Shown: positions 26,284-34,729 of the stretch, piece after piece
Position numbering within the stretch: the first letter of the stretch is position 1
Layout of the letters: the number at the start of each line of letters is the position of its first letter
From: Hyphomicrobiales bacterium
GTDB taxonomy: Bacteria; Pseudomonadota; Alphaproteobacteria; Rhizobiales; Rhizobiaceae
DNA length: 64,000 bases
Direction: 5' to 3'
Assembly: GCA_900472785.1 (NCBI GenBank)
Contig: UCJH01000025.1
Coordinates: 17,170-81,169 of the forward strand
Made by a program: the position numbers and the translations under genes
Notes under the pieces: generated by a model
Seen by the model: only the letters and a program-made list of their open reading frames with translations
The model's database searches: none
What the model was told of the DNA's origin: nothing

Positions 26284-27234
26284 CTAACTGTTAGAATTCC
26301 CATTCCGTCGGGTCAGAAGTCTCCCGTCCAGAACCAGAAGCCCTGCTGCAATCAGCAGCATGCCGGCAACATCCGTCGTTTCCAGTGTTTCGCCAAGAAA
26401 AAGGAAGCCAAGCAGGATGGCGCTCGGGGGAACCAGCAGCGTGACGAGCGATGCATTTGTGGCGCCGGCAAGCGTCATGATGCGGAAATAAAGAATATAG
26501 CCATAGGCGGTGGAAATCAGCGCAAGGGCCAGCACCGCGAGGATGGCGGAGGTCGGCGGCAGCGGCAGGTGCCATGGTGTGTCGACGATTAGCGACACCG
26601 GCAGCATGATCAGTGTTGATGCCGTCAACTGCCCGGCGGCGGTCACCGGCGCTGCCAGTCCTCTGAAGCGCTTGCCGTAGGTCCCGGCGAAACCATAGGA
26701 AATCGCGGCAATCACCGGGAAAGCCAAAGCCCAGAGAGGGATGGCCGCAGCGCCTGTCTCGAACAGCCCGGGCAACGCGCTCGGGCCGATCAGCACGACG
26801 GTGCCGACAAGGCCGAGCAGGCAGCCGGCGATCTTGGCGCTGCTCAGCTTTTCGTCCTGTGTCAGCGCGTTGGCGATCAGCACGGTCCAGACCGGGGTCG
26901 TCGCATTCAGGATAGCCGCAAGCCCGGCGCCGATCTCTGTCTGGCCGAGGAAGATGAAGGTGTGCGGAATGGCGTTGTTGAGGAGGCCGAGAAGCAGGAA
27001 CTGACGCCAGCGGCTGCGCAGTTCACCGTAGATGTCGTGGCGCCCGAAGACGTAGAGATGCAAGGCGAGTGCCGCCAGCGCAACGCGCAGGAACACCAGC
27101 GTAAACGGCGGGACGTAGGGGATGGCGACACGCGCGAAGAAGAATGAGCCGCCCCAGATGAGCCCCAGGAGTGCGAGAAGGCCCCAGGTGGCGATCGTCA
27201 TCCGGTTCGGGGCACTTCCGGTTTTTACCTGCAT
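26284..27234 (-). CDS. EamA-family (DMT) transporter
   Basis: 316 residues with ten helices in two EamA repeats ('LLALLGLIWGGSFFFARVAIP' and 'LWALAFPVIAAISYGFAGTYGKRF'). 'GQTEIGAGLAAILNATTPVW' is a family hallmark. ATG 27234 is chosen because AGGATAGG lies nine bases before it; the frame stays open further upstream but without a good ribosome site. Inner-membrane permease of unknown substrate. Divergent from the cation/proton antiporter with about 110 bases between them. Confidence 0.87.
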   Translation of the reverse strand: MQVKTGSAPNRMTIATWGLLALLGLIWGGSFFFARVAIPYVPPFTLVFLRVALAALALHLYVFGRHDIYGELRSRWRQFLLLGLLNNAIPHTFIFLGQTEIGAGLAAILNATTPVWTVLIANALTQDEKLSSAKIAGCLLGLVGTVVLIGPSALPGLFETGAAAIPLWALAFPVIAAISYGFAGTYGKRFRGLAAPVTAAGQLTASTLIMLPVSLIVDTPWHLPLPPTSAILAVLALALISTAYGYILYFRIMTLAGATNASLVTLLVPPSAILLGFLFLGETLETTDVAGMLLIAAGLLVLDGRLLTRRNGNSNS

Positions 27235-27344
27235 ATGACTTGACCTATCCTGCCGCATTTGGATCATGCGATAGGGGTAGGACGTTCGAGACGTTTGATC
27301 CACCCGATTCTTGGTAAGCACGAATTCATCCGAAGGAAAGTCTG

Positions 27345-28736
27345 CTGGAGCCGTTGATTACTCATACCGCTGCGGAGGCTGCCCATCACGGGCAGGGGCT
27401 TGTTGCCATAGCGGTGGTCATTGCCGTCGCCGCTCTTCTGGGGCTCGGCTTTCTTCGCCTGCGTCAGCCGCCTCTGGTCGGTTTCATCCTGGCGGGCGTT
27501 GCCCTCGGACCGACCGGCTTTGGACTGATCTCCAACAGCGGCAATGTTACCCTGCTTGCGGAAATGGGCGTCGTCGTTCTTCTGTTCTTCATCGGCATGG
27601 AACTGTCCATCAAGGCTTTCGTGCTCAGTTTGCGCCAGGCGTTGCTGGTTGCCGGCGGACAGGTGGTCGCCGCACTTGCGGCTGCGGCGCTGATTGCGCT
27701 GATCACCGGCGCCAGCATCGCGGAAGGCCTGATCCTCGGCTTCGTTATCGCCATGTCATCGACAGTGGTGGCGATGAAGATGCTTGATGACATGGGCGAG
27801 CTGCGCAGCGAGACCGGCCGTATCGCCATCGGCGTGCTGATTGCCCAGGATATCGCGGTGGTGCCGATGCTGATCCTCGTTTCGAGCCTCGGCGGCGACG
27901 AACTTCGGATCGGCACGATTCTCGTCAAGATGGTCGTCGCCATCGCCATTCTGGCCGGTTTGCTCTGGTGGTTCGGCCGGCATGGCAAGCTGCGTATTCC
28001 GTTCAGCGAGGAACTGGAGGACAAGGTCGAGATTCTGGCGCTCGGTGCGCTCGCTCTGTGTTTCGGCGCTGCGGCGATATCGGGCGTTGCCGGCATGTCT
28101 CCGGCCTACGGCGCTTTTCTGTCGGGTATCGTGCTCGGCAATTCGACGTTGCGCAGCCGGATCATCCCGGTGATCGAGCCGATCCAGAGCGTGCTTCTGG
28201 TCGTCTTCTTTCTGTCGATCGGCCTTTTGATCGACCTTGATTTCATCGGCGAAAATGTCTGGGCGGTGCTGAGCGCAGCGATCATCGTCATTGCTGCCAA
28301 GACGGTGCTCAACATCTTTCTGTTGCGCAAGACCGGTTCCTCGCCGCAGATCGCGCTGATCGCCGGCCTGTCGATGGCGCAGATCGGCGAGTTCTCGTTC
28401 GTGCTGGCTGCTGCCGGCCTGAGCGCCGGTGCGCTTGACCTCGATATCTACCGGGTGGCGATCGCGGTTACGGCCGTCTCCTTGCTGGTCTCGCCGCTTT
28501 GGGTCAGCATGATGCACCGGCTGGAAAACATCGCCTCGGAACATCTCGACAGTTACAAGCATGCCTTCGCCGTCGCCTATGCACGCGAACTGCAGGAAGT
28601 GTCGAAGCAGGGCGCAGCCCTTGCCGGAGCGCGCTGGTCGCTCCGGTTGCGCTATCGCGCCTTCCGGCTTGCCCGCCACCATCGGCGGCGGGTCAAGGCG
28701 GAGCAAGCTGCCAAATCAGCCTTCAAAGAGCATTGA
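27345..28736 (+). CDS. CPA2-family cation:proton antiporter (KefB-type), possibly CTG start
   Basis: About 463 residues with 12 hydrophobic segments. 'GFLRLRQPPLVGFILAGVALGP', 'MGVVVLLFFIGMELS', 'AMSSTVVAMKML', 'IAQDIAVVPML' and 'LSMAQIGEFSFVLA' are typical CPA2 (KefB/RosB) motifs with the ion-binding 'QD' pair. There is no C-terminal TrkA-N domain; the tail is a basic helix ending near residue 460. AAGGAAAG (27333-27340) points to CTG 27345 (product MEPLITHTAAEA...), while TTG 27354 is the nearest standard start but lies too far from that site. It probably exports K+ or Na+ in exchange for H+. The end overlaps the convergent transglycosylase by 14 bases. Confidence 0.87.
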   Translation: MEPLITHTAAEAAHHGQGLVAIAVVIAVAALLGLGFLRLRQPPLVGFILAGVALGPTGFGLISNSGNVTLLAEMGVVVLLFFIGMELSIKAFVLSLRQALLVAGGQVVAALAAAALIALITGASIAEGLILGFVIAMSSTVVAMKMLDDMGELRSETGRIAIGVLIAQDIAVVPMLILVSSLGGDELRIGTILVKMVVAIAILAGLLWWFGRHGKLRIPFSEELEDKVEILALGALALCFGAAAISGVAGMSPAYGAFLSGIVLGNSTLRSRIIPVIEPIQSVLLVVFFLSIGLLIDLDFIGENVWAVLSAAIIVIAAKTVLNIFLLRKTGSSPQIALIAGLSMAQIGEFSFVLAAAGLSAGALDLDIYRVAIAVTAVSLLVSPLWVSMMHRLENIASEHLDSYKHAFAVAYARELQEVSKQGAALAGARWSLRLRYRAFRLARHHRRRVKAEQAAKSAFKEH

Positions 28737-29943
28737 GAACGGCTTCCGTCGCCCAGCCGTCCGCCGGCATGCCGAGGCGCAGCTGTTCCTTCTGAAGGGC
28801 TGCGCGGGTGCCCGAGCCAAGAATGCCGTCGATCTTGCCGACGTCATGACCGAGGCCCTGCAGCTTGGTCTGGACGGCCTTCATGCCATCGTCGCTGAGG
28901 CCCGGATCCGGGTTTCCGCCGTTGTAGGGCGGTGCGCCGTTGAGGCGGGTGGCGAAATAGGCGGCCGAGGTCGTGTAGATGAACGACTGGTTCCATTCTA
29001 GGTAAATGTTGAAATTCGGATAGGTCATGAAGGCGACGCCCTTGCGGCCCTGCGGAATGACCACAGAAGCGGCCAGCTGCGGGAAAGCGGTGTTGCCGTC
29101 GCGCGGAGTGACCCCGAGCGCAAACCAGTCGCCGGCGGTCATGCCCGGCTGCAGGCCGGTCTTTTCCCAAGGCAGGTTTTCCGGGACCGAGACTTCCTGG
29201 ATCCAGGGCTCGCCAGCCTTGAAGCCAAGGCTCTGGATGAATTTGGCCGCCGTCAGGATTGCGTCCGGCGAGCTCTCCTTGAGTTTCACATGGCCGTCGC
29301 CGTCACCATCGACGCCGAACGCGATGATGTCTTCAGGCAGCATCTGCACCTGGCCGATCTCACCGGCCCAGGCGCCGGTCGTGCTAGCCGGATCGAGGTC
29401 GCCGTGCTGGACCATTTCGATCGCCGCCATCAGTTGCGGGCGGAAAAGCTCAGGCCGGCGGCAGTCATGGGCCAAGGTGACGAGTGCGTTGCGGGTGTTG
29501 AAATCGCCCTGGACCGCGCCGAAATCGGTTTCCAGCGCCCAGAAGGCGGTGATCACGGCAGCAGGCACGCCGAACTCGGACTGCGCGCGATCGAAGACAG
29601 CAGCATATTCCTGGATTTTCTTTGCACCGATATCCAGACGCGCCTTGCTGACCGTGCGCTTGGAAAATTCGGTGAAGGTCTGCTTGAACACGCCCTGGGC
29701 GCGGTCGCGGCTTAGCACCTTCTGGTCGATCGCAGCGCCGGCAAGGGCGCGATCAATGGCCTCTGCCGGAACTCCCTTGGTCAGCGCTTCCGCCTTGACG
29801 CCGTCCAGAAAGGCGGAAAGGTCGCCGCCGCAGGCGACAGCCGGCTGTGCGGCCGGGGTCGTCGTTTCCTGTGCAAGGGCTGTCGAGGCCAGAAGTGTGA
29901 AAAGGCCGATTGAAAGGAGGGAGTGCCGTGTGCCGCGTGTCAT
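28723..29943 (-). CDS. Lytic murein transglycosylase (MltB/SLT_2) with PG-binding domain
   Basis: 406 residues. A signal peptide ends at 'ASTALA' (residue 24). The SLT_2 catalytic Glu is Glu138 in 'AFWALETDFGAVQGDFNT'. 'GQVQMLPEDIIAFGVDGDGDG' and 'AFMTYPNFNIYLEWNQS' follow the MltB fold, and the last 56 residues form a PG_binding_1 repeat ('KAVQTKLQGLGHDVGKIDGILG'). It cleaves the glycan strand in the periplasm with 1,6-anhydro product. It is convergent with the antiporter. Confidence 0.93.
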   Translation of the reverse strand: MTRGTRHSLLSIGLFTLLASTALAQETTTPAAQPAVACGGDLSAFLDGVKAEALTKGVPAEAIDRALAGAAIDQKVLSRDRAQGVFKQTFTEFSKRTVSKARLDIGAKKIQEYAAVFDRAQSEFGVPAAVITAFWALETDFGAVQGDFNTRNALVTLAHDCRRPELFRPQLMAAIEMVQHGDLDPASTTGAWAGEIGQVQMLPEDIIAFGVDGDGDGHVKLKESSPDAILTAAKFIQSLGFKAGEPWIQEVSVPENLPWEKTGLQPGMTAGDWFALGVTPRDGNTAFPQLAASVVIPQGRKGVAFMTYPNFNIYLEWNQSFIYTTSAAYFATRLNGAPPYNGGNPDPGLSDDGMKAVQTKLQGLGHDVGKIDGILGSGTRAALQKEQLRLGMPADGWATEAVLNAL

Positions 29944-30094
29944 CGCAAATCCTTGTTGTCATGCCGATTGTCGTCACCTTCGTTATCAGGCGACGCAATC
30001 GGGAGCGATCAGAAAATATGAAAGCTGCTGTTTCAGAGCAATAGGGCGGAATGAAGAAGACCGGCGCAGATGCGCCCGGCCTTGTCGAGGCGCG

Positions 30095-30874
30095 TTATTT
30101 AGAGACGGCCGCCACCCAGGTTTTCCAGTTCTTCGCGGATCCGGCGAACACGTTGATGTCCGTGTCTCCCTTGATGCCGGGAATGGTTCCCGTGCTGGTG
30201 TACTGCCAGAAGGCCCAGCCGCGTTCGGGATAGATTTCGACGGGATGCTTGGCGACAGAGCGGACCCAGTAGTGATAATCGTTGAACTGGCCGACGAGAT
30301 TGTCGCGATGGAAATCCACCGAGGTGTAGATGATCGGCCGCTTGCCGTAGTGTTGCTCCAGCCGGTCCATGAAACGCTTCATTTCCGTCTGCACGGTCAG
30401 CGGCGAGGGGCGGTATTTGCAGGTCTTCGATTCGCCGTTCCATTCGACGTCGAGAACGGGCGGCAGGTAGACAGCGCTTTTCGGCACATTGGCGATGAAC
30501 CAGTCCGCCTGCTGGTCGGCGGTCGAGCAAAAATAATAGAAGTGATAGGGCGCATAGGGCAGGCCGGCGGCGCGGGCGCGCTGCCAGTATTCGTTGAAGC
30601 GCGTATCGACGATATCCTTGCCCTCGGTTGCCTTGATGAAGGCAAAGGACACGCCGGAACTGCGAACCGTCGGCCAGTCGATATCGCCGTTCCACTTGGA
30701 AACGTCGATCCCGTGAATATTGTGGTGATATGGCGTGCGGGCGCCGAAATTCTGCGGATCCTTGTCGTGGAAGCGCGGCGGGATCGACGCTGTTTTGACG
30801 AGATCGTAATCGGTGGAGGTGCAGGCGGATATGAGCGTCAATAGTGGCAAGAGAGCCAGGAGAAGCCGGCGCAT
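30095..30874 (-). CDS. GH25-family lysozyme-like lipoprotein
   Basis: 259 residues from ATG 30874. The signal ends in a lipobox 'LISAC' (Cys18). The GH25 domain starts at 'IHGIDVSKWNGDIDW' (53-67; Asp57) and has the catalytic pair in 'PVLDVEWNG' (Asp142, Glu144), 'FAFIKATEGKD' and 'WAFWQYTSTGTIPGI'. It should be anchored to a membrane and cut beta-1,4 MurNAc-GlcNAc bonds. The ribosome site is weak. An imperfect hairpin at 30059-30081 may end the transcript. Confidence 0.92.
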   Translation of the reverse strand: MRRLLLALLPLLTLISACTSTDYDLVKTASIPPRFHDKDPQNFGARTPYHHNIHGIDVSKWNGDIDWPTVRSSGVSFAFIKATEGKDIVDTRFNEYWQRARAAGLPYAPYHFYYFCSTADQQADWFIANVPKSAVYLPPVLDVEWNGESKTCKYRPSPLTVQTEMKRFMDRLEQHYGKRPIIYTSVDFHRDNLVGQFNDYHYWVRSVAKHPVEIYPERGWAFWQYTSTGTIPGIKGDTDINVFAGSAKNWKTWVAAVSK

Positions 30875-30943
30875 GGGATACCCGTTCCGAACTGATCTAA
30901 AGTCCTGCCTCACACGATGATGTCCGTAAAAAGATGACCCCCG

Positions 30944-30959
30944 GGAGGCGTGAACCTCC
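30944..30959 (-). terminator. Small hairpin downstream of btaB
   Basis: GGAGG/CCTCC with a six-base loop, about 50-60 bases after the btaB stop on the minus strand. The T-rich stretch is several bases further on, so it is a weak terminator candidate. Confidence 0.3.
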
Positions 30960-31007
30960 TTTTCACCATATCATCGTAAAAATTGCGTTAGTTTCAAGCA
31001 GGAATTG

Positions 31008-31679
31008 CTAAATCAGCGGCGTTCGCCGGTAAATCGCCATCCAGACATATCCCCCGCCGATGGAACGAAACGCGCATTCGTGACCGTTTTCCCGTGCTTT
31101 CGAACGGATGACATCGAAAAGCGCTGCGCGCGGGCTGACATGGAAACGCCGCAGCCAGCCTTGCAGGGCACGATGGAAACCTCCCGGCAGGCGCTCCTGC
31201 TGGCCGAAATCGGCAATGTGCAGCGAACCACCGGGATTGAGCGCCGCGATTGCCGAATCGATCGCCTTTTCCCAGTCGGGAATCATCGACAGCGCATAGG
31301 AAATCACGATGCGGTCGAAGCCCTGTTGCCCGAAAAGGTCCGGTGTGAAATTCGTGGCATCGGCAACATGCAAGACGGCTTTCCTCTTGCCCTTTTCGGA
31401 AAGCTTGGCCTCCGCAGAGGCGAGCATTTCCGCGGAGATATCGAAGCCGAAGAGCCGTGCATGGGGAAAGCACTGGCCGACGAGGGCGAGGTTTCTTCCA
31501 GTGCCGCAACCGACTTCGAGCACGCTGCCGCCTGCCGGGACATCGAGTTCGCGGATCAGCGTGTCGCGTCCGAAGAGGTAGTATTTGCGCGTCAGGTCGT
31601 AGACGTGCCGCTGGTACCGATACATCCGGTCCATGCGCTCCGCATGGCGCTTGTCCGGAACGGAGTTGGCGGTGATCAT
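31008..31679 (-). CDS. btaB: Betaine-lipid N-methyltransferase
   Basis: 223 residues. SAM motif I 'SVLEVGCGTGRN' (52-63), preceded by 'RMDRMYRYQRHVYDLTRKYYLFGRD', a segment shared by BtaB-type methyltransferases, then 'FGFDISAEML' and 'VISYALSMIPDWEKAI'. It would trimethylate diacylglyceryl-homoserine to DGTS. The ATG overlaps the stop of the BtaA gene as ATGA, so the two are translated together. Assignment depends strongly on the partner gene. Confidence 0.88.
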   Translation of the reverse strand: MITANSVPDKRHAERMDRMYRYQRHVYDLTRKYYLFGRDTLIRELDVPAGGSVLEVGCGTGRNLALVGQCFPHARLFGFDISAEMLASAEAKLSEKGKRKAVLHVADATNFTPDLFGQQGFDRIVISYALSMIPDWEKAIDSAIAALNPGGSLHIADFGQQERLPGGFHRALQGWLRRFHVSPRAALFDVIRSKARENGHECAFRSIGGGYVWMAIYRRTPLI

Positions 31680-32920
31680 GCCTTTTTCCTGTAGATGTGG
31701 AAGCCGCCATAGATCGCCGAACGGTCCTTGAGGCCAAGCGCTGCCGACTGCTCGGCATCATAAATCCACTGGTCGAGCAGGATCGGTGATACGCGGCCCT
31801 CGAGGATGCTGGCTTCCGCAGCGGTCCGGAAGATGACCACGGCATCGTCGTCGGCGGTGCGGGTGATCTCGCTCCAGAGGTCGTTGAGCTGGCGGTCGGT
31901 CATCCAGTCCTGCGCATCGAGCAGCACGTAGCGATCGACCGAGGCGGCGGACTTGCGCGCCAAGAGCTCGGTGAAGCTCGCGTGATGGACATGCACGCGT
32001 TCCGCATTGTTGCGGATGGCTTCATGGCAGCCCGCCTGCAGGTAAACCGGCAGATCGCCTTCATGCGGAAGCGGGTAGCGACGGGCAAAGGCCTGCCAGG
32101 CGAAATAGTTTTCGCGCAAGGGGAAGTGACAGGTCAGCTTTTCGAGCCTCTGGCGCAGCACGCCCGCGAGTGATTTTTCATCGCTGAGGCTTGCCAGTTC
32201 GTCGAACTGTTGGGGCGGGATGCCGAGCCCGAAGAGCGAGCTTTTGCGGCTGGTGATCCAGCGGATCAGCGGCCGGTCGAACAACGGCGCCAGGCGCTCG
32301 TCGAAGAACTGCCGCTGTTCGCGCATCGAGCGGGCATTGGCGAATTCGGAAGGATCGACGCCGTGGAGGCGCGCCAGCAGGTGACCAGCGGTAATGAAGC
32401 GGCCGAGCAGGCCGGTGCGGTAGACGTTCCGGCCGAACACAGAGACGCGACGGCGACCTGTGACGCCCCGCGTGTTCCAGTAAGCCCGTGTCGCGGCATC
32501 GAGTTTCGGGGCGACGAAAAGGTCATAGGCCTGGATATTGGTCGCCGTGTCGGGCCGTGCCAGAAAGCGGACGACATCCGTATGGCCGGGCAGATGGCGG
32601 AAAGCGGCGAGCTTCAACCGGTTCAACGCCACGTGATGCGGGTTGAGGTCCACCACGTCGATCCTCTCCGGCTGGGCCGAGAGATAGGCGAGCATGTTGC
32701 AGCCGCCCGAGGCGATCGTGACGATATGGTGTTCCGGCCTGATCTGCATCGCTGCCATGTCGACGGCGGGGTCTTCCCATATCTGCGGGTAGACGAGGCC
32801 GGAGAAGAGGAGCCCGAACAGCCGTTCTGAAAATCCCTTGGCTGTCAGCGGCTTGTGCTGGATCAGCGCGGTTTTCAGCTTTGCGTTCTTTTTGCCGTAG
32901 GCGGGTGCAAGATCGGTCAT
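31676..32920 (-). CDS. btaA: SAM:diacylglycerol 3-amino-3-carboxypropyltransferase
   Basis: 414 residues (DUF3419). 'SERLFGLLFSGLVYPQIWEDPAVDM' near residue 30, 'IASGGCNMLAYLSAQPERIDVVDLNPHH' (modified SAM-binding loop) and the C-terminal 'LLDAQDWM' and 'FRTAAEASI' are characteristic BtaA segments. It transfers the aminocarboxypropyl group of SAM onto diacylglycerol, the first step to the phosphorus-free betaine lipid DGTS, known in rhizobia to replace phospholipids under phosphate limitation. A PhoB site was looked for upstream; only a single CCGTCAT-like half was found. Forms a two-gene operon with btaB. Confidence 0.92.
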   Translation of the reverse strand: MTDLAPAYGKKNAKLKTALIQHKPLTAKGFSERLFGLLFSGLVYPQIWEDPAVDMAAMQIRPEHHIVTIASGGCNMLAYLSAQPERIDVVDLNPHHVALNRLKLAAFRHLPGHTDVVRFLARPDTATNIQAYDLFVAPKLDAATRAYWNTRGVTGRRRVSVFGRNVYRTGLLGRFITAGHLLARLHGVDPSEFANARSMREQRQFFDERLAPLFDRPLIRWITSRKSSLFGLGIPPQQFDELASLSDEKSLAGVLRQRLEKLTCHFPLRENYFAWQAFARRYPLPHEGDLPVYLQAGCHEAIRNNAERVHVHHASFTELLARKSAASVDRYVLLDAQDWMTDRQLNDLWSEITRTADDDAVVIFRTAAEASILEGRVSPILLDQWIYDAEQSAALGLKDRSAIYGGFHIYRKKA

Positions 32921-33066
32921 GTCAGCCTGTCATCCGTTGCAAACTGGACCGCTTCTAGGACGGAACCGCTACACTTTGATGACGGGGTTTTCTGTGATTT
33001 CTCATCCATAAGAATTGATTAAGTTTGTCTGTGTTAGGTAGGCGCTTCCATTCAGGGGCGGCTAAC

Positions 33067-34650
33067 ATGATGTTAAATGCGTTTCTGCCGAAATCGGAGC
33101 AGCGATATGCTGTCGCGGGCTTGGCGTTCGGTGCACTTTTTCCTTTGACCTGCCTGCTGCTTGACAAGGTTTTCGACAACGGAAACGGTCTCCTGGGTGA
33201 AGGGGCATTGGCTTCGACCTCCGTTGCCGTGATCATGATGCCGCTGATCTGCTGCACTTTATTTTACGAGTGGGGTCGCTCGCACAGCCGGCTTGTTTCC
33301 GAACTCGAATTGCGTCAGCAAACGGAGGCGCAACTGATGCAGGTTGTGCATCTCGACCGTTTGACCGGCCTTTCGAACCGATTCGCGCTCGAGCGCGACA
33401 TCCGCCTCCTGGTATCGGGTGAGGGTGGCGCTGCCGATCGCGGTGCGTTGCTGTTGCTGGATCTCGACCGCTTCAAATTTGTCAACGACACGATGGGTCA
33501 CGATGCCGGCGACCAGCTGCTGTTGGAGCTCGGGCACCGGCTGACGCACGCCCTGTCGGGCATGGCCAGGATCTATCGGCTGGGTGGTGATGAATTCGTC
33601 ATACTGGTCGCCGGCTCCCCGTCCGACGGCAAGGTCGAGGATATCTGCACGACCGTTCTGTCGCTGTTTGCGCAGCCGTTCCAGCTTTTTGCCGGGCAAT
33701 TCTGGACCGGTGGCAGTATCGGCGTTTCCTTCATCGAGCCGGAAGACAGTTCCATGTCGTCGGTTCTGAAGCGGGCGGATTTGGCGCTTTACAAGGCCAA
33801 GGATCTGCCCGGAAACAGCCATCGGGTCTATCAGCCGGAAATGGCCGCGGAAGCCTTCGTCAAGAGCGAGATCGAGCACGATCTGGGTCGCGCGCTGGAG
33901 GAGGGGCAGTTCTACCTCGACTACCAGCCGATCGTCGGCATCGAAAGCCGGGCCATCCGCTCGTTCGAGGCCTTGATCCGCTGGCGCCACCCTGTGAAGG
34001 GCATCATCCAGCCCGATCTGTTCATCGCAGCCGCCGAAAAGACCGGTCTCATTCTCCCGATCGGCAACTGGGTCGTCAAAACCGCATGTCAGGAAGCAGC
34101 GCGCTGGCCGGCGCCCACCGGTGTCGCCGTCAATGTCGCCGGGGATCAATTCAAGGACAGAGCCTTTGTGGGCCATATCAAGGCCTGCCTCGCGGAGGCA
34201 GGGCTTTCTCCGGGACGCCTGACGATCGAGGTGACCGAATCGATCTTTTCCATCGATCCGCAAATCATCTGCGAGAGCCTCTCCGAGCTGCGCGCCTGCG
34301 GCATACGGATAGCGCTCGACGATTTTGGTATCGGCTTTTCATCCATCAACAATCTGCGTCGCTTCCCGCTCGACCAGCTGAAGATCGATCGGTCGTTTAC
34401 GCAGGCCATGTTGGGCAACCAGCGCGACGCGGATCTGGTCGATATCATCCTGCAACTCGGCAATACCTTTGAGGTCTCGACCACGATCGAGGGCATCGAA
34501 ACCGAGGGGCAGCTGGAATTCGTGCGGGCTCTTGGTGCCTCCGAGGCCCAGGGTTTCCTGATTTCCCGCCCGGTTTCCGCGCAGGACGTGATGGGAATTT
34601 TGGCACGCGAACCGGTCCAGCCGGGATCGCTGTCGGCGAAGAGCCTTTAA
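33067..34650 (+). CDS. Membrane-bound GGDEF/EAL cyclic-di-GMP enzyme
   Basis: 527 residues from ATG 33067 (GGGGCGG upstream). Two N-terminal membrane helices (about 14-32 and 50-67) enclose a short periplasmic loop, then a coiled segment. The GGDEF domain has an intact 'RLGGDEFVIL' (171-180) and no RxxD inhibitory site. The EAL domain has 'SFEALIRWRHP' (299-309), 'TIEVTES', 'LDDFGIGFSSINNL', 'QLKIDRSF' and 'GIETEGQ', all residues needed for phosphodiesterase activity. It may do either or both reactions. No sensory PAS domain is visible, so input must come from the membrane region. Confidence 0.95.
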   Translation: MMLNAFLPKSEQRYAVAGLAFGALFPLTCLLLDKVFDNGNGLLGEGALASTSVAVIMMPLICCTLFYEWGRSHSRLVSELELRQQTEAQLMQVVHLDRLTGLSNRFALERDIRLLVSGEGGAADRGALLLLDLDRFKFVNDTMGHDAGDQLLLELGHRLTHALSGMARIYRLGGDEFVILVAGSPSDGKVEDICTTVLSLFAQPFQLFAGQFWTGGSIGVSFIEPEDSSMSSVLKRADLALYKAKDLPGNSHRVYQPEMAAEAFVKSEIEHDLGRALEEGQFYLDYQPIVGIESRAIRSFEALIRWRHPVKGIIQPDLFIAAAEKTGLILPIGNWVVKTACQEAARWPAPTGVAVNVAGDQFKDRAFVGHIKACLAEAGLSPGRLTIEVTESIFSIDPQIICESLSELRACGIRIALDDFGIGFSSINNLRRFPLDQLKIDRSFTQAMLGNQRDADLVDIILQLGNTFEVSTTIEGIETEGQLEFVRALGASEAQGFLISRPVSAQDVMGILAREPVQPGSLSAKSL

Positions 34651-34729
34651 AACAGACAGTGTCGTCATCAACCCTTCCAAAAACGGTGGAATCCTGTTTC
34701 TCTCGGTCAGTGAAGCGGGAGTGCCCTGG

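Noticed and set aside
32921-33000. Pho box before btaA
   Set aside because: Only one CTGTCAT-like half in each orientation; the required second half at four-base spacing is missing.
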